Below, piece by piece: positions 1 through 8,993 of a DNA stretch of 12,433 bases; position 1 is the stretch's first letter, and each line of letters starts with the position of its first letter. Position numbers and translations under genes: made by a program. Location of the stretch: positions 1 to 12,433 of the forward strand of contig DATBFY010000555.1 of NCBI GenBank assembly GCA_036558265.1. The letters are read 5' to 3'. The DNA is from RYN-433 sp036558265. Lineage in GTDB: Bacteria; Planctomycetota; Phycisphaerae; Tepidisphaerales; Tepidisphaeraceae. Under the pieces are notes generated by a model. The model searched no databases. It worked only from the letters and a program-made list of their open reading frames with translations, and was not told the origin of the DNA.

Positions 1-2789
1 AGTGGGTCGCGGCCGGCGCAGTTTATGAACCGCACTGGGCGTGGGTCGTGCCCGTCCGACCCGAAGTCCCAGCCGTCAAGAACCAAGGGTGGGTCAAGAA
101 TCCGATCGATTCATTCATTCTTGCGGCGCTGGAGGAAAAGGGCATCAAGCCCTCGCCCGAGGCCGATCGGCGCACGCTTCTACGTCGGTTGAGCCTCGAT
201 CTGATCGGTCTGCCCCCTACCGAAGGCGAGGTCGAAGCATTTGTGAACGACCCGCGACCCGATGCTTACGAGCGCCAGGTCGAGCACCTGCTCGCCTCCC
301 CGCACTATGGCGAGCGCATGGCCGTCGCCTGGCTGGACCTGGCGCGCTTCGCCGACACCGTCGGCTACCACGGCGACCAGAACCTGCGGAACTTCCCCTA
401 CCGCGATTACGTCATCAACGCCTTCAACGCGAACAAGCCGTTCGACCGCTTCACGATCGAGCAACTGGCCGGCGACCTGTTGCCCCATCCGACGACCGAG
501 CAGCTCGTGGCCACCGGCTTCAACCGCCTCAACATGGTGACGCGCGAGGGGGGCGCCCAGCCCAGGGAGTACCTCGCCAAGTACACGGCCGACCGCGTGC
601 GAACGGTCTCCACGACCTGGCTGGGCTCCACGATGGGCTGCTGCGAGTGCCACGACCACAAATTCGATCCGTTTACTACAAAAGACTTTTATTCGATGGG
701 GGCGTTCTTCGCGGACATCAAGCAATGGGGCGTGTACATGGACTACACCTACACGCCTAACCCGGACCTGCGCGGGTTCTCGAACGATCATCCGTTCCCG
801 CCGGAGATCCGGGTGGACAGCCCGTACCTCAAGGCCCGGATCGACAAGCTGAGTAAGCAGATCGACACGCTGGCGTTTTTGGCGTCTGCGAAGCTGGAGA
901 AGGACGCGAAGCTGTCCGCGTCCTTCGGCGATTGGTGTAAGTCCACCCGAGCCTTCCTGGAAAAGTCACCCGACGGTTGGCTGACACCGCCCGCCGCCGT
1001 TGTTGGTGGGAAAAGTCCGTCCACCAGCACAGCGACCGTCGATCCCGACGGCTCGATCCTCCTCACCGGCAAGTCGAAGAAGAATGACGAGGAGCAGTTC
1101 CAGTTAACGCTGCCCACCGGATGGATTGCGGCGATCCGTCTCGAGGTGCTGCCGCACGCGGCGCACAAGGGCCTGGTCACGCGCGACGGGGCGAAGAATA
1201 CGGGCGTCAACCTCGCCGCGGCGCTCAAGTCCAAGTTGACCGGCCGGGACGCCAAACTGGCCTTCTACTACGCCGACTCCGACGATAAGGAACCGCGGTA
1301 CGCCAACGGCGCCGAGATCCTGGGCGTAATGGGCGGGTGGCGGACCGCGGCGGCAAAGGCCGGCGCGGCGCAGTCGGCGGTCTACCTGCTCGACAAGCCG
1401 TTCAAGGCCGCCGAAGGCGACAAGCTGATCGTCTCGATCAAGAGCGACAACGTCGGCTGCGTGCGGCTGTCGGTCTCGCCCTTTGCCAGTGAATCGCCGA
1501 CCAGGGCCGATCTGCCCGAGCGCGTGCAGTCCATCCTGCAAACGCCCGCGGACCAGCGCAACGGCGCCCAGCGAGCATTGCTGACCACGACGTACCTGCT
1601 GAGCACCGCATGGGACGCCGACGCGTTCAACCAGTACAAGCCGCTCGAGCGCGAGATCGCCGAGTGCCACGACGGCAAGGCCTGGACGGTCGTCACGCAA
1701 TCGCGCGGCGAGCCGATCCCACAGCGCGTGTTGCCGCGCGGCAACTGGCAGGACGAATCGGGCGACGTCGTCGTCCCACGCCCGCCCGGGTTCCTGATGG
1801 ACAAACAAACACTCGCGGAGGTGACCAAGCCCGGCGCCAAGCGCCTGACGCGCCTGGATCTGGCCAACTGGATCGTCTCCAAGGACAACCCGCTCACGGC
1901 GCGCACGTTCGTCAACAGGCTGTGGAAGCAGCTCTACGGCAACGGCCTGTCCATGGTCGTGGATGATTTGGGCGCCCAGGGCGATGCGCCCAGTCACGCA
2001 GATCTGCTCGACTGGCTCGCCGTCGAGTTCCGCGAGTCCGGCTGGGACGTCAAGCACATGGTCCGCCTGATGGTGCTGTCGAACACGTACCGCCAGTCGT
2101 CGAACCTGCGGCCCGAGTTGCACGAGATCGATCCGAACAACCGACTGCTGGCAAGCCAGAACCCGCGGCGCCTGGAGGCCGAGTTCGTCCGTGACAACGC
2201 GCTCTCGATCGCTGGCCTGATCAACCTGGACCTGGGCGGGCCGAGCATCCACCCCTATCAACCGGCCGGATACTACGCGAACCTCCAGTTCCCCAACCGC
2301 GACTACTACCCCGAGTTGGACGACCGGCAGTACCGCCGCGGCGTCTACATGCACTGGCAACGGACGTTCCTCCACCCGATGCTCGCCAACTTCGACGCGC
2401 CCAGTCGCGAGGAGTGTATGGCCAGCCGCATCGTCTCCAATACCCCGCAGCAGGCGCTGACGCTGCTGAACGACCCCAGCTTCGTCGAGTCGGCCAAGGC
2501 GTTCGCGGGGAAACTGTTGATGTCAAAGGTCAAAACCGACGCCGACCGCATCGACCTGGCGTACCGCGATGCCCTATGCCGCCCGGTGAAGGAGAAGGAG
2601 AGGGACAGCCTGCTGAAGTTCCTCTCCGAGCAGCGGGCCTACTACAAGGCGAATCCGGAGGACGCGAAAAAGCTGACCAACGTCGGCGCGTCGTTCGTGC
2701 CGCCGAACCTGGACGTGAGCGAACATGCCGCCTGGACGACCGTCTGCCGGGTCATCCTGAACCTGCATGAGACGATTACGAGGTATTGA
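1..2789 (+). CDS. PSCyt2/PSD1 (DUF1549-DUF1553) protein, 5' end missing
   Basis: This is a large planctomycete surface or periplasmic protein of unknown biochemical role. The reading frame is open from base 3 and its first visible residues (EPHWAW then VRPEVP) are the usual linker before DUF1549. The gene therefore begins upstream of the window, and the GTG near base 46 is not the true start. Complete members usually carry an N-terminal cytochrome c-like PSCyt1 domain, which would lie in the missing part. DUF1549 runs from about base 99 (NPIDSFILAAL) to about 730. It includes a CxxCH heme-type motif, here CCECH at 639-653, followed by DHKFDP. A middle segment (about 1090-1480, with QLTLP and RLEVLP) resembles the carbohydrate-binding-like insert common in these proteins. 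DUF1553 runs from about 1840 (RLDLANWIV, then NRLWKQLYG) to the end, with the typical terminus NLHETITRY. The DUF1501 gene downstream is its usual partner. Family assignment is firm; function is not known. Confidence 0.93.
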   Translation, partial: WVAAGAVYEPHWAWVVPVRPEVPAVKNQGWVKNPIDSFILAALEEKGIKPSPEADRRTLLRRLSLDLIGLPPTEGEVEAFVNDPRPDAYERQVEHLLASPHYGERMAVAWLDLARFADTVGYHGDQNLRNFPYRDYVINAFNANKPFDRFTIEQLAGDLLPHPTTEQLVATGFNRLNMVTREGGAQPREYLAKYTADRVRTVSTTWLGSTMGCCECHDHKFDPFTTKDFYSMGAFFADIKQWGVYMDYTYTPNPDLRGFSNDHPFPPEIRVDSPYLKARIDKLSKQIDTLAFLASAKLEKDAKLSASFGDWCKSTRAFLEKSPDGWLTPPAAVVGGKSPSTSTATVDPDGSILLTGKSKKNDEEQFQLTLPTGWIAAIRLEVLPHAAHKGLVTRDGAKNTGVNLAAALKSKLTGRDAKLAFYYADSDDKEPRYANGAEILGVMGGWRTAAAKAGAAQSAVYLLDKPFKAAEGDKLIVSIKSDNVGCVRLSVSPFASESPTRADLPERVQSILQTPADQRNGAQRALLTTTYLLSTAWDADAFNQYKPLEREIAECHDGKAWTVVTQSRGEPIPQRVLPRGNWQDESGDVVVPRPPGFLMDKQTLAEVTKPGAKRLTRLDLANWIVSKDNPLTARTFVNRLWKQLYGNGLSMVVDDLGAQGDAPSHADLLDWLAVEFRESGWDVKHMVRLMVLSNTYRQSSNLRPELHEIDPNNRLLASQNPRRLEAEFVRDNALSIAGLINLDLGGPSIHPYQPAGYYANLQFPNRDYYPELDDRQYRRGVYMHWQRTFLHPMLANFDAPSREECMASRIVSNTPQQALTLLNDPSFVESAKAFAGKLLMSKVKTDADRIDLAYRDALCRPVKEKERDSLLKFLSEQRAYYKANPEDAKKLTNVGASFVPPNLDVSEHAAWTTVCRVILNLHETITRY

Positions 2790-2832
2790 ATGAGTTTTGT
2801 TGCTTTGCTGACTATCGCCCGGCTAGGAGCAA

Positions 2833-2941
2833 CGTCATCCTGATTATGAGGAGGCTCTGCCGACGAAGGATCTGGCCGCGAATGAACAATTGCTCCCCTC
2901 GGCAAGATCCTTCGGTCGTTTGAAACTCCCTCAGGATGACG
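2833..2941. repeat. 109-bp inverted-repeat element (REP/MITE-like)
   Basis: The outer arms CGTCATCCTGA (2833-2843) and TCAGGATGACG (2931-2941) are perfect reverse complements. So are the inner arms CGAAGGATCT (2864-2873) and AGATCCTTCG (2905-2914). The sequence between outer and inner arms has diverged, and a loop of about 31 nt separates the inner arms. The whole element could fold into a long interrupted stem. It lies entirely in the gap between the DUF1549/1553 and DUF1501 genes. I recall intergenic palindromes with this CATCCTGA...GAAGGATCT wording from other bacterial genomes, so this is probably a member of a dispersed non-coding family. It carries no transposase. It could also act as a processing or attenuation site between the two genes. 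Confidence 0.75.
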
Positions 2942-2967
2942 GTTCGCAGGAACGCAGCAAAGCACGA

Positions 2968-2993
2968 TCATTTGGAATTGGTCATTTGGAATT
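2968..2993. repeat. 12-bp direct repeat just before DUF1501 start
   Basis: TCATTTGGAATT occurs at 2968-2979 and again at 2982-2993, a 14-nt period. It is followed by TTGAAATG, which contains the start codon of the next gene. The block is AT-rich in a GC-rich surrounding and occupies the place where a ribosome binding site would be expected. No good Shine-Dalgarno sequence is visible there. Confidence 0.7.
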
Positions 2994-2997
2994 TGAA

Positions 2998-4470
<1,473 letters not shown>

Positions 4471-4479
4471 ACCAGGTGG

Positions 4480-4517
4480 CACGGGCGTCTCGCCCGTGTT
4501 GTTGCCGCACAAGCGGC
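4480..4517. terminator. Double hairpin between converging genes
   Basis: CACGGGCG (4480-4487), a TCT loop and CGCCCGTG (4491-4498) form a perfect 8-bp stem, followed by TTGTTG. A second stem follows at once: GCCGC (4504-4508), ACAA, GCGGC (4513-4517). The pair sits between the DUF1501 stop and the stop of the glycosidase-like gene on the other strand, so it could end transcription from both sides. There is no long T run, so intrinsic termination is plausible rather than proven. In translation the first stem reads TGVSPV or, on the other strand, TGETPVP. I recall those phrases as recurring in spurious planctomycete ORFs, so the hairpin may belong to a dispersed repeat family. Confidence 0.6.
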
Positions 4518-4546
4518 GGCGCCTCGTTGCATCCTTCGAGCTTGAA

Positions 4547-6532
4547 CTACAAATCCCCGATCAGCGACATCAGCGCATCCCACTTGACGCCCCCCGCCTG
4601 ATCGATGCTCTGGAGCAATCCCCAATACCCCGACGCCGCGTACGGCGCCGCCAGCGCGAAGTTCTCGAAGATCCCCCCGCCGCTGTTGTCGTACCACGCC
4701 CGGATCAGGTGGCGATAGACGTCCCCCATCCGCGGGTCGTCCTGCGCCGCCTGCTTGAGCGCCTCGTTCTGGCCATTGAGCGCCTGCAGCGACTGGCCCC
4801 CTTCGTACGCGTAAAGCGGCAGGCCATACCAGTCCGCCGCCTCGCGGTTCTGCCGGATCCACGGCACCAACCGCTCGTCGATGAAGCGGTTCATCCAGTC
4901 AAAGAGCTTGTCGAGCGTGAGCGAGTCGTCGTCGATCGACGCCATGTCCCCGCTCACCCCGACGTAAGGCGCGATCACGATCGCCGACACGTAACTGGTC
5001 ACCGGCCCGTCGTGCTGGCTGATGAAGTCCAGCGCCGCCTGCGCCCAGTACGCCGTGCCGATGAACGCCCCCAGTACCGGCCGCACCCGCCCGTAGAAGT
5101 CGGCGTCTCCGAACTGCTCCCGGAAGATCGCCGACACCCGCGCCGTCTGCTTCCCCATCTCCTGGGCGCTGCGCCCGAAGTCGTCCGTGGCCGTCAGGTC
5201 CGGATCCTGCCGCGCGATCGTCAGGTTGTCCCGCGCCTGCTGGAAGAACCCCGTGTTCCACACCTCGTTGGAGAACTCGACGTACAGCTTGAGCGACGGA
5301 TCGAGCCCGTCCCGGAACAGCGCCGCCATCCGCCGCACGTAATCGTCGCTGGCGTTGTAGGGCACGTTGATCCACAGATCGCGATGCACCGTGTTCGCCA
5401 GCTTGATGATCGTCTCGTAATCCACCCCCGTATCGCTGGCGTTGGAGAACCGCGTGGGCGACGCGCGGTCCAGCCAGTCGACCACCGGGCTGTCGTTGGT
5501 CTGCATCCAGTCCATGGCCCGCAGCGGCCCGTTGAAGTTCGCCAGCTTCTGCAAAAACGTCGGCCGGAACGTGTCCGACACGTTGTAGTCCACGTCCGGG
5601 CTGATGATGTGCAGATCGTGAAGCGGGTCCGACAGGTTTACGTTCTTCACGTACAGGTTCAGGATGTCCCCTTCCGCGTGGTTCAGGTAAAGCTGCCCGG
5701 TCCAGTGATCACCATCGTGCGACGTGACCTGGAACCGCGCCCCCATCCCCGCGAACGACAGATCCGCCTGCCCGTCCCACGAAACCTCATAAGTGCCGTC
5801 CGGATACGTCCGCGCGTACGTCATCGTCCCCGCATCCTCCAGCGGGTAGTTGTCCGTCGTCCGCCAGATCGTCGGGTCCGGCTGATACGGCGTATCGGGC
5901 CGGCCCCACGGGCGGAACGTGCGCGTCAGGTCCGCGAAAGCCCCGAGCGTCGAGTAATCCGCGATCCCGTCCAGGTTGATCCCCACGGTCGCGTAGTGCG
6001 AATCCGGCAGCGACTTGCCGAAGTTCGCCTCGATGATCTGGTAATCCGCGAAGTCCACCTGCCCGTCGCCGTTCAGGTCCCCGCCCTCCAGCCCGGCGCC
6101 GCGCTGCCCCATGTTCGCGAACACCGTCCCCAGGTCCGTCGCGTCCACGCGCCGGTCGCCGTTCGCGTCCCCCGCGAGCACCGGCTTGACCACCGGCGGG
6201 ATGAAGACCTGGTTCGACGACGTGACCGTCGGCTGACTTGCGCGCGCCGAGTTCGTGAATGTTGGAATTACCTTCGCCGCGGGCGCCTTCGTCCGCCGCG
6301 CGATCGGCGATCTGGCGAAGACGGCCGCGCGATTGACCCGCAGCGGCGCAAACGCCCCACTAATCGCTTTGTTCGTCGCCGCCATGGTAAGTGGCCGCGC
6401 GACATTATTAGTCAACGCGTCCGCCACCGGCGCGGTCGCCGACGACGCCGACAACATCAGCCGTCCCTCCAGCAACTCGAACCATCCACGCGCCCGCATC
6501 CCCGGCGGGGCGTTCGTACGCCATTCGCCCAT
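4547..6532 (-). CDS. LEPR-XLL / dockerin / clan GH-A-like secreted glycosidase
   Basis: This is a predicted extracellular carbohydrate-active protein of 661 residues from the ATG at 6532. That start has GGAG 8 nt upstream (6544-6541). An upstream TTG/ATG extension to 6607-6631 lacks support, and an internal ATG at 6499 is possible. Residues 21-29 (LEGRLMLSA) match the LEPR-XLL motif found near the N-terminus of planctomycete exported proteins. Residues about 121-175 hold two dockerin-type calcium loops (GDANGDRRVDATD and GDLNGDGQVDFAD). The catalytic-like region starts near 184 (GINLDGIADYSTLG). SNEVWN (421-426) supplies a candidate acid/base Glu423 preceded by Asn. YEGG (576-579) supplies a candidate nucleophile Glu577, the clan GH-A arrangement. 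The substrate is unknown and cellulose or another beta-glycan is only a guess. The gene converges on the DUF1501 gene and diverges from hemC. Confidence 0.8.
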   Translation of the reverse strand: MGEWRTNAPPGMRARGWFELLEGRLMLSASSATAPVADALTNNVARPLTMAATNKAISGAFAPLRVNRAAVFARSPIARRTKAPAAKVIPTFTNSARASQPTVTSSNQVFIPPVVKPVLAGDANGDRRVDATDLGTVFANMGQRGAGLEGGDLNGDGQVDFADYQIIEANFGKSLPDSHYATVGINLDGIADYSTLGAFADLTRTFRPWGRPDTPYQPDPTIWRTTDNYPLEDAGTMTYARTYPDGTYEVSWDGQADLSFAGMGARFQVTSHDGDHWTGQLYLNHAEGDILNLYVKNVNLSDPLHDLHIISPDVDYNVSDTFRPTFLQKLANFNGPLRAMDWMQTNDSPVVDWLDRASPTRFSNASDTGVDYETIIKLANTVHRDLWINVPYNASDDYVRRMAALFRDGLDPSLKLYVEFSNEVWNTGFFQQARDNLTIARQDPDLTATDDFGRSAQEMGKQTARVSAIFREQFGDADFYGRVRPVLGAFIGTAYWAQAALDFISQHDGPVTSYVSAIVIAPYVGVSGDMASIDDDSLTLDKLFDWMNRFIDERLVPWIRQNREAADWYGLPLYAYEGGQSLQALNGQNEALKQAAQDDPRMGDVYRHLIRAWYDNSGGGIFENFALAAPYAASGYWGLLQSIDQAGGVKWDALMSLIGDL

Positions 6533-6823
6533 GCTGCCGTCTCCGCGCGAAAACCATTCCCTGACTGTTGCGGGCTTGCCCTCGCGCCATTCACTGTGCG
6601 CGCGCATGCCAAGGGCCCTCCGCCGCCGCAACCGGCATGCCCTGCAGATCGCTCATCCATGCCCGCGGCGGCACGTGGCACGCGCAAAATACGCCGATTC
6701 CGAAATTCCTTCCAGACCCCAACGTGCGGCGTCTCACACACCCTTCATCTTCATTGTCATCCGCCTCACGCGCCGTATTGTTCCCGCCCCGACCCGCCCG
6801 CTAGAATGCACCCGCCCACACCG
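6533..6823. other. Divergent intergenic region, mostly without recognisable features
   Basis: This stretch separates the minus-strand glycosidase-like gene from hemC. I see a candidate hemC promoter at its right end, listed separately, and the GGAG ribosome binding site of the minus-strand gene at 6541-6544. Part of it (about 6550-6631) stays open in the glycosidase frame but lacks signal-peptide character. No RNA gene or convincing operator is visible. Confidence 0.5.
6778..6807 (+). promoter_or_regulatory. Candidate sigma70-type promoter of hemC
   Basis: TTGTTC (6778-6783), an 18-nt GC-rich spacer and TAGAAT (6802-6807) fit a -35/-10 pair. Transcription would start near 6814, giving a leader of about 10 nt before the ATG at 6824. 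It would exclude the ATG at 6806, which overlaps the -10. The same CTAGAAT hexamer context occurs in the RIC promoter in this window. Confidence 0.4.
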
Positions 6824-7774
6824 ATGTCTCAATCCACCGTCAACACTCTGCGCCTGGGCGCCCGCGGCAGCCTCCTCTCCCGCATGCAGTCCCAGACCGT
6901 CGCCGACGCCCTCGAAAAATCCCACCCAGGCCTTGCCGTCGAATTGATCCTCATCAAGACCACCGGCGACCAGATCGCCGACCGCCCCTTGCACGACGCC
7001 GGCGGCAAGGGACTCTTCACCAAGGAGATCGAAGAGGCTCTGATCGACAACCGCATCGACCTGGCCGTCCACAGCTACAAGGACGTCCCCGTCACCATGC
7101 CGCTGCTCGATAGCGCGGCCCTGGTCATCGCCGCCACGCCCGAGCGCGAAGACCCGCGCGACGTCCTGGTCTGCCCCAGAGCCCAAGGCATCACCGACCT
7201 GACCCAGGGCGCGAGGGTCGGCACCGGCAGCCTCCGCCGCCGCGCCCAGCTCCTGGCCATCCGCCCCGACCTCTCGATCGAACTGATCCGCGGCAACATC
7301 GATACCCGCGTCAAAAAGCTCCGCGCCGGCGACTATGACGCGATCATCCTCGCCCTCGCCGGCCTGCGCCGCAGCGGCATCTTCGACGGCCAGGACATGA
7401 CCCCCATCGACCCCGACCAGCTCCTCCCCGCCGCCGGCCAGGGCGCGCTCGCAGTCCAGTGCCGCCGCGACGACCCGGCCACACGCGCGATCCTCGCGCC
7501 ACTTCATGACGGCGAAACCGCCGCCTGCGTCAACCTCGAGCGCGGCGTCGTCCAGGCCCTCGAAGGCGACTGCCACTCCCCCATCGCCGCCCTCGCCACG
7601 ATCGAGGACGGCCAGCTCATCCTCCGGACGGTCGTTGCAAAAGCGGGCGGCGATCTACCGGTCATCCGGGCCAACGCAACCGGCCCTGCCGGCGATCCCA
7701 TGCCCGTGCTGCAATCCGTCATCGCCGATCTCGAACGCCAAGGCGTCCGCAATCTCCTGAACCCTGAACCCTGA
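6824..7774 (+). CDS. hemC: Hydroxymethylbilane synthase (porphobilinogen deaminase)
   Basis: This cytoplasmic tetrapyrrole-pathway enzyme joins four porphobilinogen molecules into hydroxymethylbilane. From the ATG at 6824 it has 316 residues, normal for HemC. An ATG at 6806 adds six residues and overlaps the predicted -10, so it is less likely. Visible hallmarks are LRLGARGSLLS near the N-terminus, GGKGLFTKEIEEAL, AVHSYKDVP with the catalytic Asp, GTGSLRRRAQL, and RGNIDTRVKKL. LLPAAGQGALAVQ and LEGDCHSPIAALA follow. The Cys in the last motif is the dipyrromethane cofactor attachment residue. The reading frame stays open upstream to about 4442, but that part is antisense to the glycosidase-like gene and is not real. 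The stop codon lies inside a CTGAACC tandem repeat. A double-ACT gene follows after 15 nt, so the two are probably cotranscribed. Confidence 0.97.
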   Translation: MSQSTVNTLRLGARGSLLSRMQSQTVADALEKSHPGLAVELILIKTTGDQIADRPLHDAGGKGLFTKEIEEALIDNRIDLAVHSYKDVPVTMPLLDSAALVIAATPEREDPRDVLVCPRAQGITDLTQGARVGTGSLRRRAQLLAIRPDLSIELIRGNIDTRVKKLRAGDYDAIILALAGLRRSGIFDGQDMTPIDPDQLLPAAGQGALAVQCRRDDPATRAILAPLHDGETAACVNLERGVVQALEGDCHSPIAALATIEDGQLILRTVVAKAGGDLPVIRANATGPAGDPMPVLQSVIADLERQGVRNLLNPEP

Positions 7775-7784
7775 ACTCTGAACC
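7757..7784 (+). repeat. CTGAACC heptamer tandem repeat across the hemC stop
   Basis: Four consecutive 7-nt units start at 7757: CTGAACC, CTGAACC, CTGAACT and CTGAACC, with one further C. The hemC stop TGA (7772-7774) is in the third unit and the last codons (NPEP) are repeat-encoded. The repeat fills the place where the next gene's ribosome binding site should be. Confidence 0.9.
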
Positions 7785-7789
7785 CGCCC

Positions 7790-8314
7790 ATGCCCCAACT
7801 CATCGTCAACGCCATCGGCCCCGACCACCCCGGCATCGTCGGACAATTCACCGGCCACCTCCACGACGCCGGCGCCAACGTCCTCGACTCCCGCATGGTC
7901 AACCTGCGCGGGCAGTTCGCCATCATTCTCCTCATCGACGCCTCCGACCCCGCCCTGGCGAAGATCCGCCAGACCCTCCCCGCCCTCGCCGAGCAGATGG
8001 CCCTTCGCCTCACCCTCACCGACCCCACCACCCCAGCCGCCCGCACCGTCAAGGGCATCCCCTTCCGCCTAAAGACCTACTCCCTCGATCAGCCCGGCAT
8101 CGTCCACCGCGTCAGTGACCTTTTGCGCGAGTTCGGCGTCAACATCGAGGAGCTCAGCGCCCGCCAGGAATCCGCCCCCTTCGCCGGCGAGCCCCTCTTC
8201 CTTATGGAAATGCGCCTGACCGTCCCCGGAAACGTCTCCATCCAGACCGTCCGCTCGAAACTCCAATCTCTCTGCGACTCCCTCAACTGCGACATGGATT
8301 TTGAACCCGCGTGA
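7790..8314 (+). CDS. Tandem ACT-domain protein, GcvR-like
   Basis: This is a 174-residue protein made of two ACT domains, the small ligand-binding fold of amino-acid regulators. The first (about residues 2-75) opens with LIVNAIGPDHPGIVGQF. The second (about 90-172) contains DQPGIVHRVSDLLREFG and VNIEELSAR. Length and organisation match the GcvR family, which in E. coli represses glycine cleavage genes through GcvA, and related planctomycete proteins of unspecified role. No DNA-binding domain is present, so it would act through a partner protein or by sensing an amino acid. The start at 7790 follows the hemC stop by 15 nt without a visible Shine-Dalgarno sequence, which suggests translational coupling. 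The link to tetrapyrrole synthesis may be only positional, though glycine is a heme precursor in some bacteria. Confidence 0.85.
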   Translation: MPQLIVNAIGPDHPGIVGQFTGHLHDAGANVLDSRMVNLRGQFAIILLIDASDPALAKIRQTLPALAEQMALRLTLTDPTTPAARTVKGIPFRLKTYSLDQPGIVHRVSDLLREFGVNIEELSARQESAPFAGEPLFLMEMRLTVPGNVSIQTVRSKLQSLCDSLNCDMDFEPA

Positions 8315-8351
8315 ACGCCCGGCTGCGAGAAAGCAACCGGTTGGAACATCA

Positions 8352-8885
8352 TTATTGCGGTTTCTTGGTGCCGCTCGGCCGCGTCATGGCACCACGACGG
8401 TACTCGTCCGAAGTCACCACCTGGAATTTAAACCAAACGTTGTCTTCATCGCCGTTCAGGATTCGCTTACCGCACCATCCGATGGGAAAGGATTCGCTGT
8501 CCTTCCAATGGATCGGAAAACTCTTCGGGCCTGCAACGGCATGATCAGTCGCCCACGAACCGCCGTATTCTCGGCGCAGAACCTCCCCGATATACGCGCC
8601 GAAATGCAACGCCTGTACATTCACGTCCTGGTCGCTCAGTTGCTGTCGGCTGCGAAGCTCGTGCAGCTCGCCGAGAAGGGATTCCACTGCTTCGACTGAT
8701 CCAGGCGAATAGTCCAGCGCCTTTCCGTGCGCCGACGCATACTGCACCGCCCGATCCGCCATTTCGGGCATGAATTCGTTCGGGTCCGTCGGAATAGGCG
8801 GCGCTGACCGTCGTTTATATGCTCGATAGCCGACTACCGCGATCGCAAGAACGACGACGAGAATGATCCATTGCTGGTTGCTCAT
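8352..8885 (-). CDS. Small single-pass membrane protein of unknown function
   Basis: I do not recognise a family with confidence. From the ATG at 8885 the product has 177 residues. It opens with a short polar tip, then a hydrophobic segment (about residues 6-19, IILVVVLAIAVVG), then a basic stop-transfer stretch (RAYKRRS). The rest, beginning PTDPNEFMPEMADRA, would be soluble and on the cytoplasmic side if the positive-inside rule holds. The soluble part includes GAYIGEVLRREYGGSW and a tryptophan-rich C-terminal half (FPIHWKDSESF). A longer start at 8987 adds an arginine- and cysteine-rich leader that looks non-coding. Base composition is visibly lower in GC, with many more A/T-ending codons than its neighbours, which could mean recent acquisition. 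It converges on the ACT gene (37-nt gap), and no clear terminator or ribosome binding site is seen. Confidence 0.7.
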   Translation of the reverse strand: MSNQQWIILVVVLAIAVVGYRAYKRRSAPPIPTDPNEFMPEMADRAVQYASAHGKALDYSPGSVEAVESLLGELHELRSRQQLSDQDVNVQALHFGAYIGEVLRREYGGSWATDHAVAGPKSFPIHWKDSESFPIGWCGKRILNGDEDNVWFKFQVVTSDEYRRGAMTRPSGTKKPQ

Positions 8886-8993
8886 CGAACGCGCCGATGT
8901 TGCCTCAAATTGCCTTTTCCGGCAACACCACTGCGAAGCGCAACGAGCGGTCAGATGCCATTGCCACAGGGCACTCGCGCGATTCATGCGGGC

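Noticed and set aside
1104..2375. 423-codon minus-strand open frame
   Set aside because: It is a shadow of the DUF1549/1553 gene produced by high GC at third codon positions, with no recognisable domain.
2790..2828. Short ATG frame (MSFVALLTIARL) overlapping the end of the DUF1549/1553 gene
   Set aside because: It has twelve codons, no ribosome binding site, and no similarity to a known small protein.
2890..2997. Upstream in-frame start for the DUF1501 gene
   Set aside because: It begins inside the inverted-repeat element and would place about 36 extra residues before a good Tat signal.
6533..6631. Longer N-terminus for the glycosidase-like protein (TTG at 6631 or ATG at 6607)
   Set aside because: The ATG at 6532 has GGAG at a suitable distance and puts the LEPR-XLL motif near residue 20, as usual for this motif.
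8334..8343. CAACCGGTTG palindrome between the ACT gene and the converging orphan gene
   Set aside because: It has no loop and no T run, so it is unlikely to be a terminator, and it is too short to call an operator.
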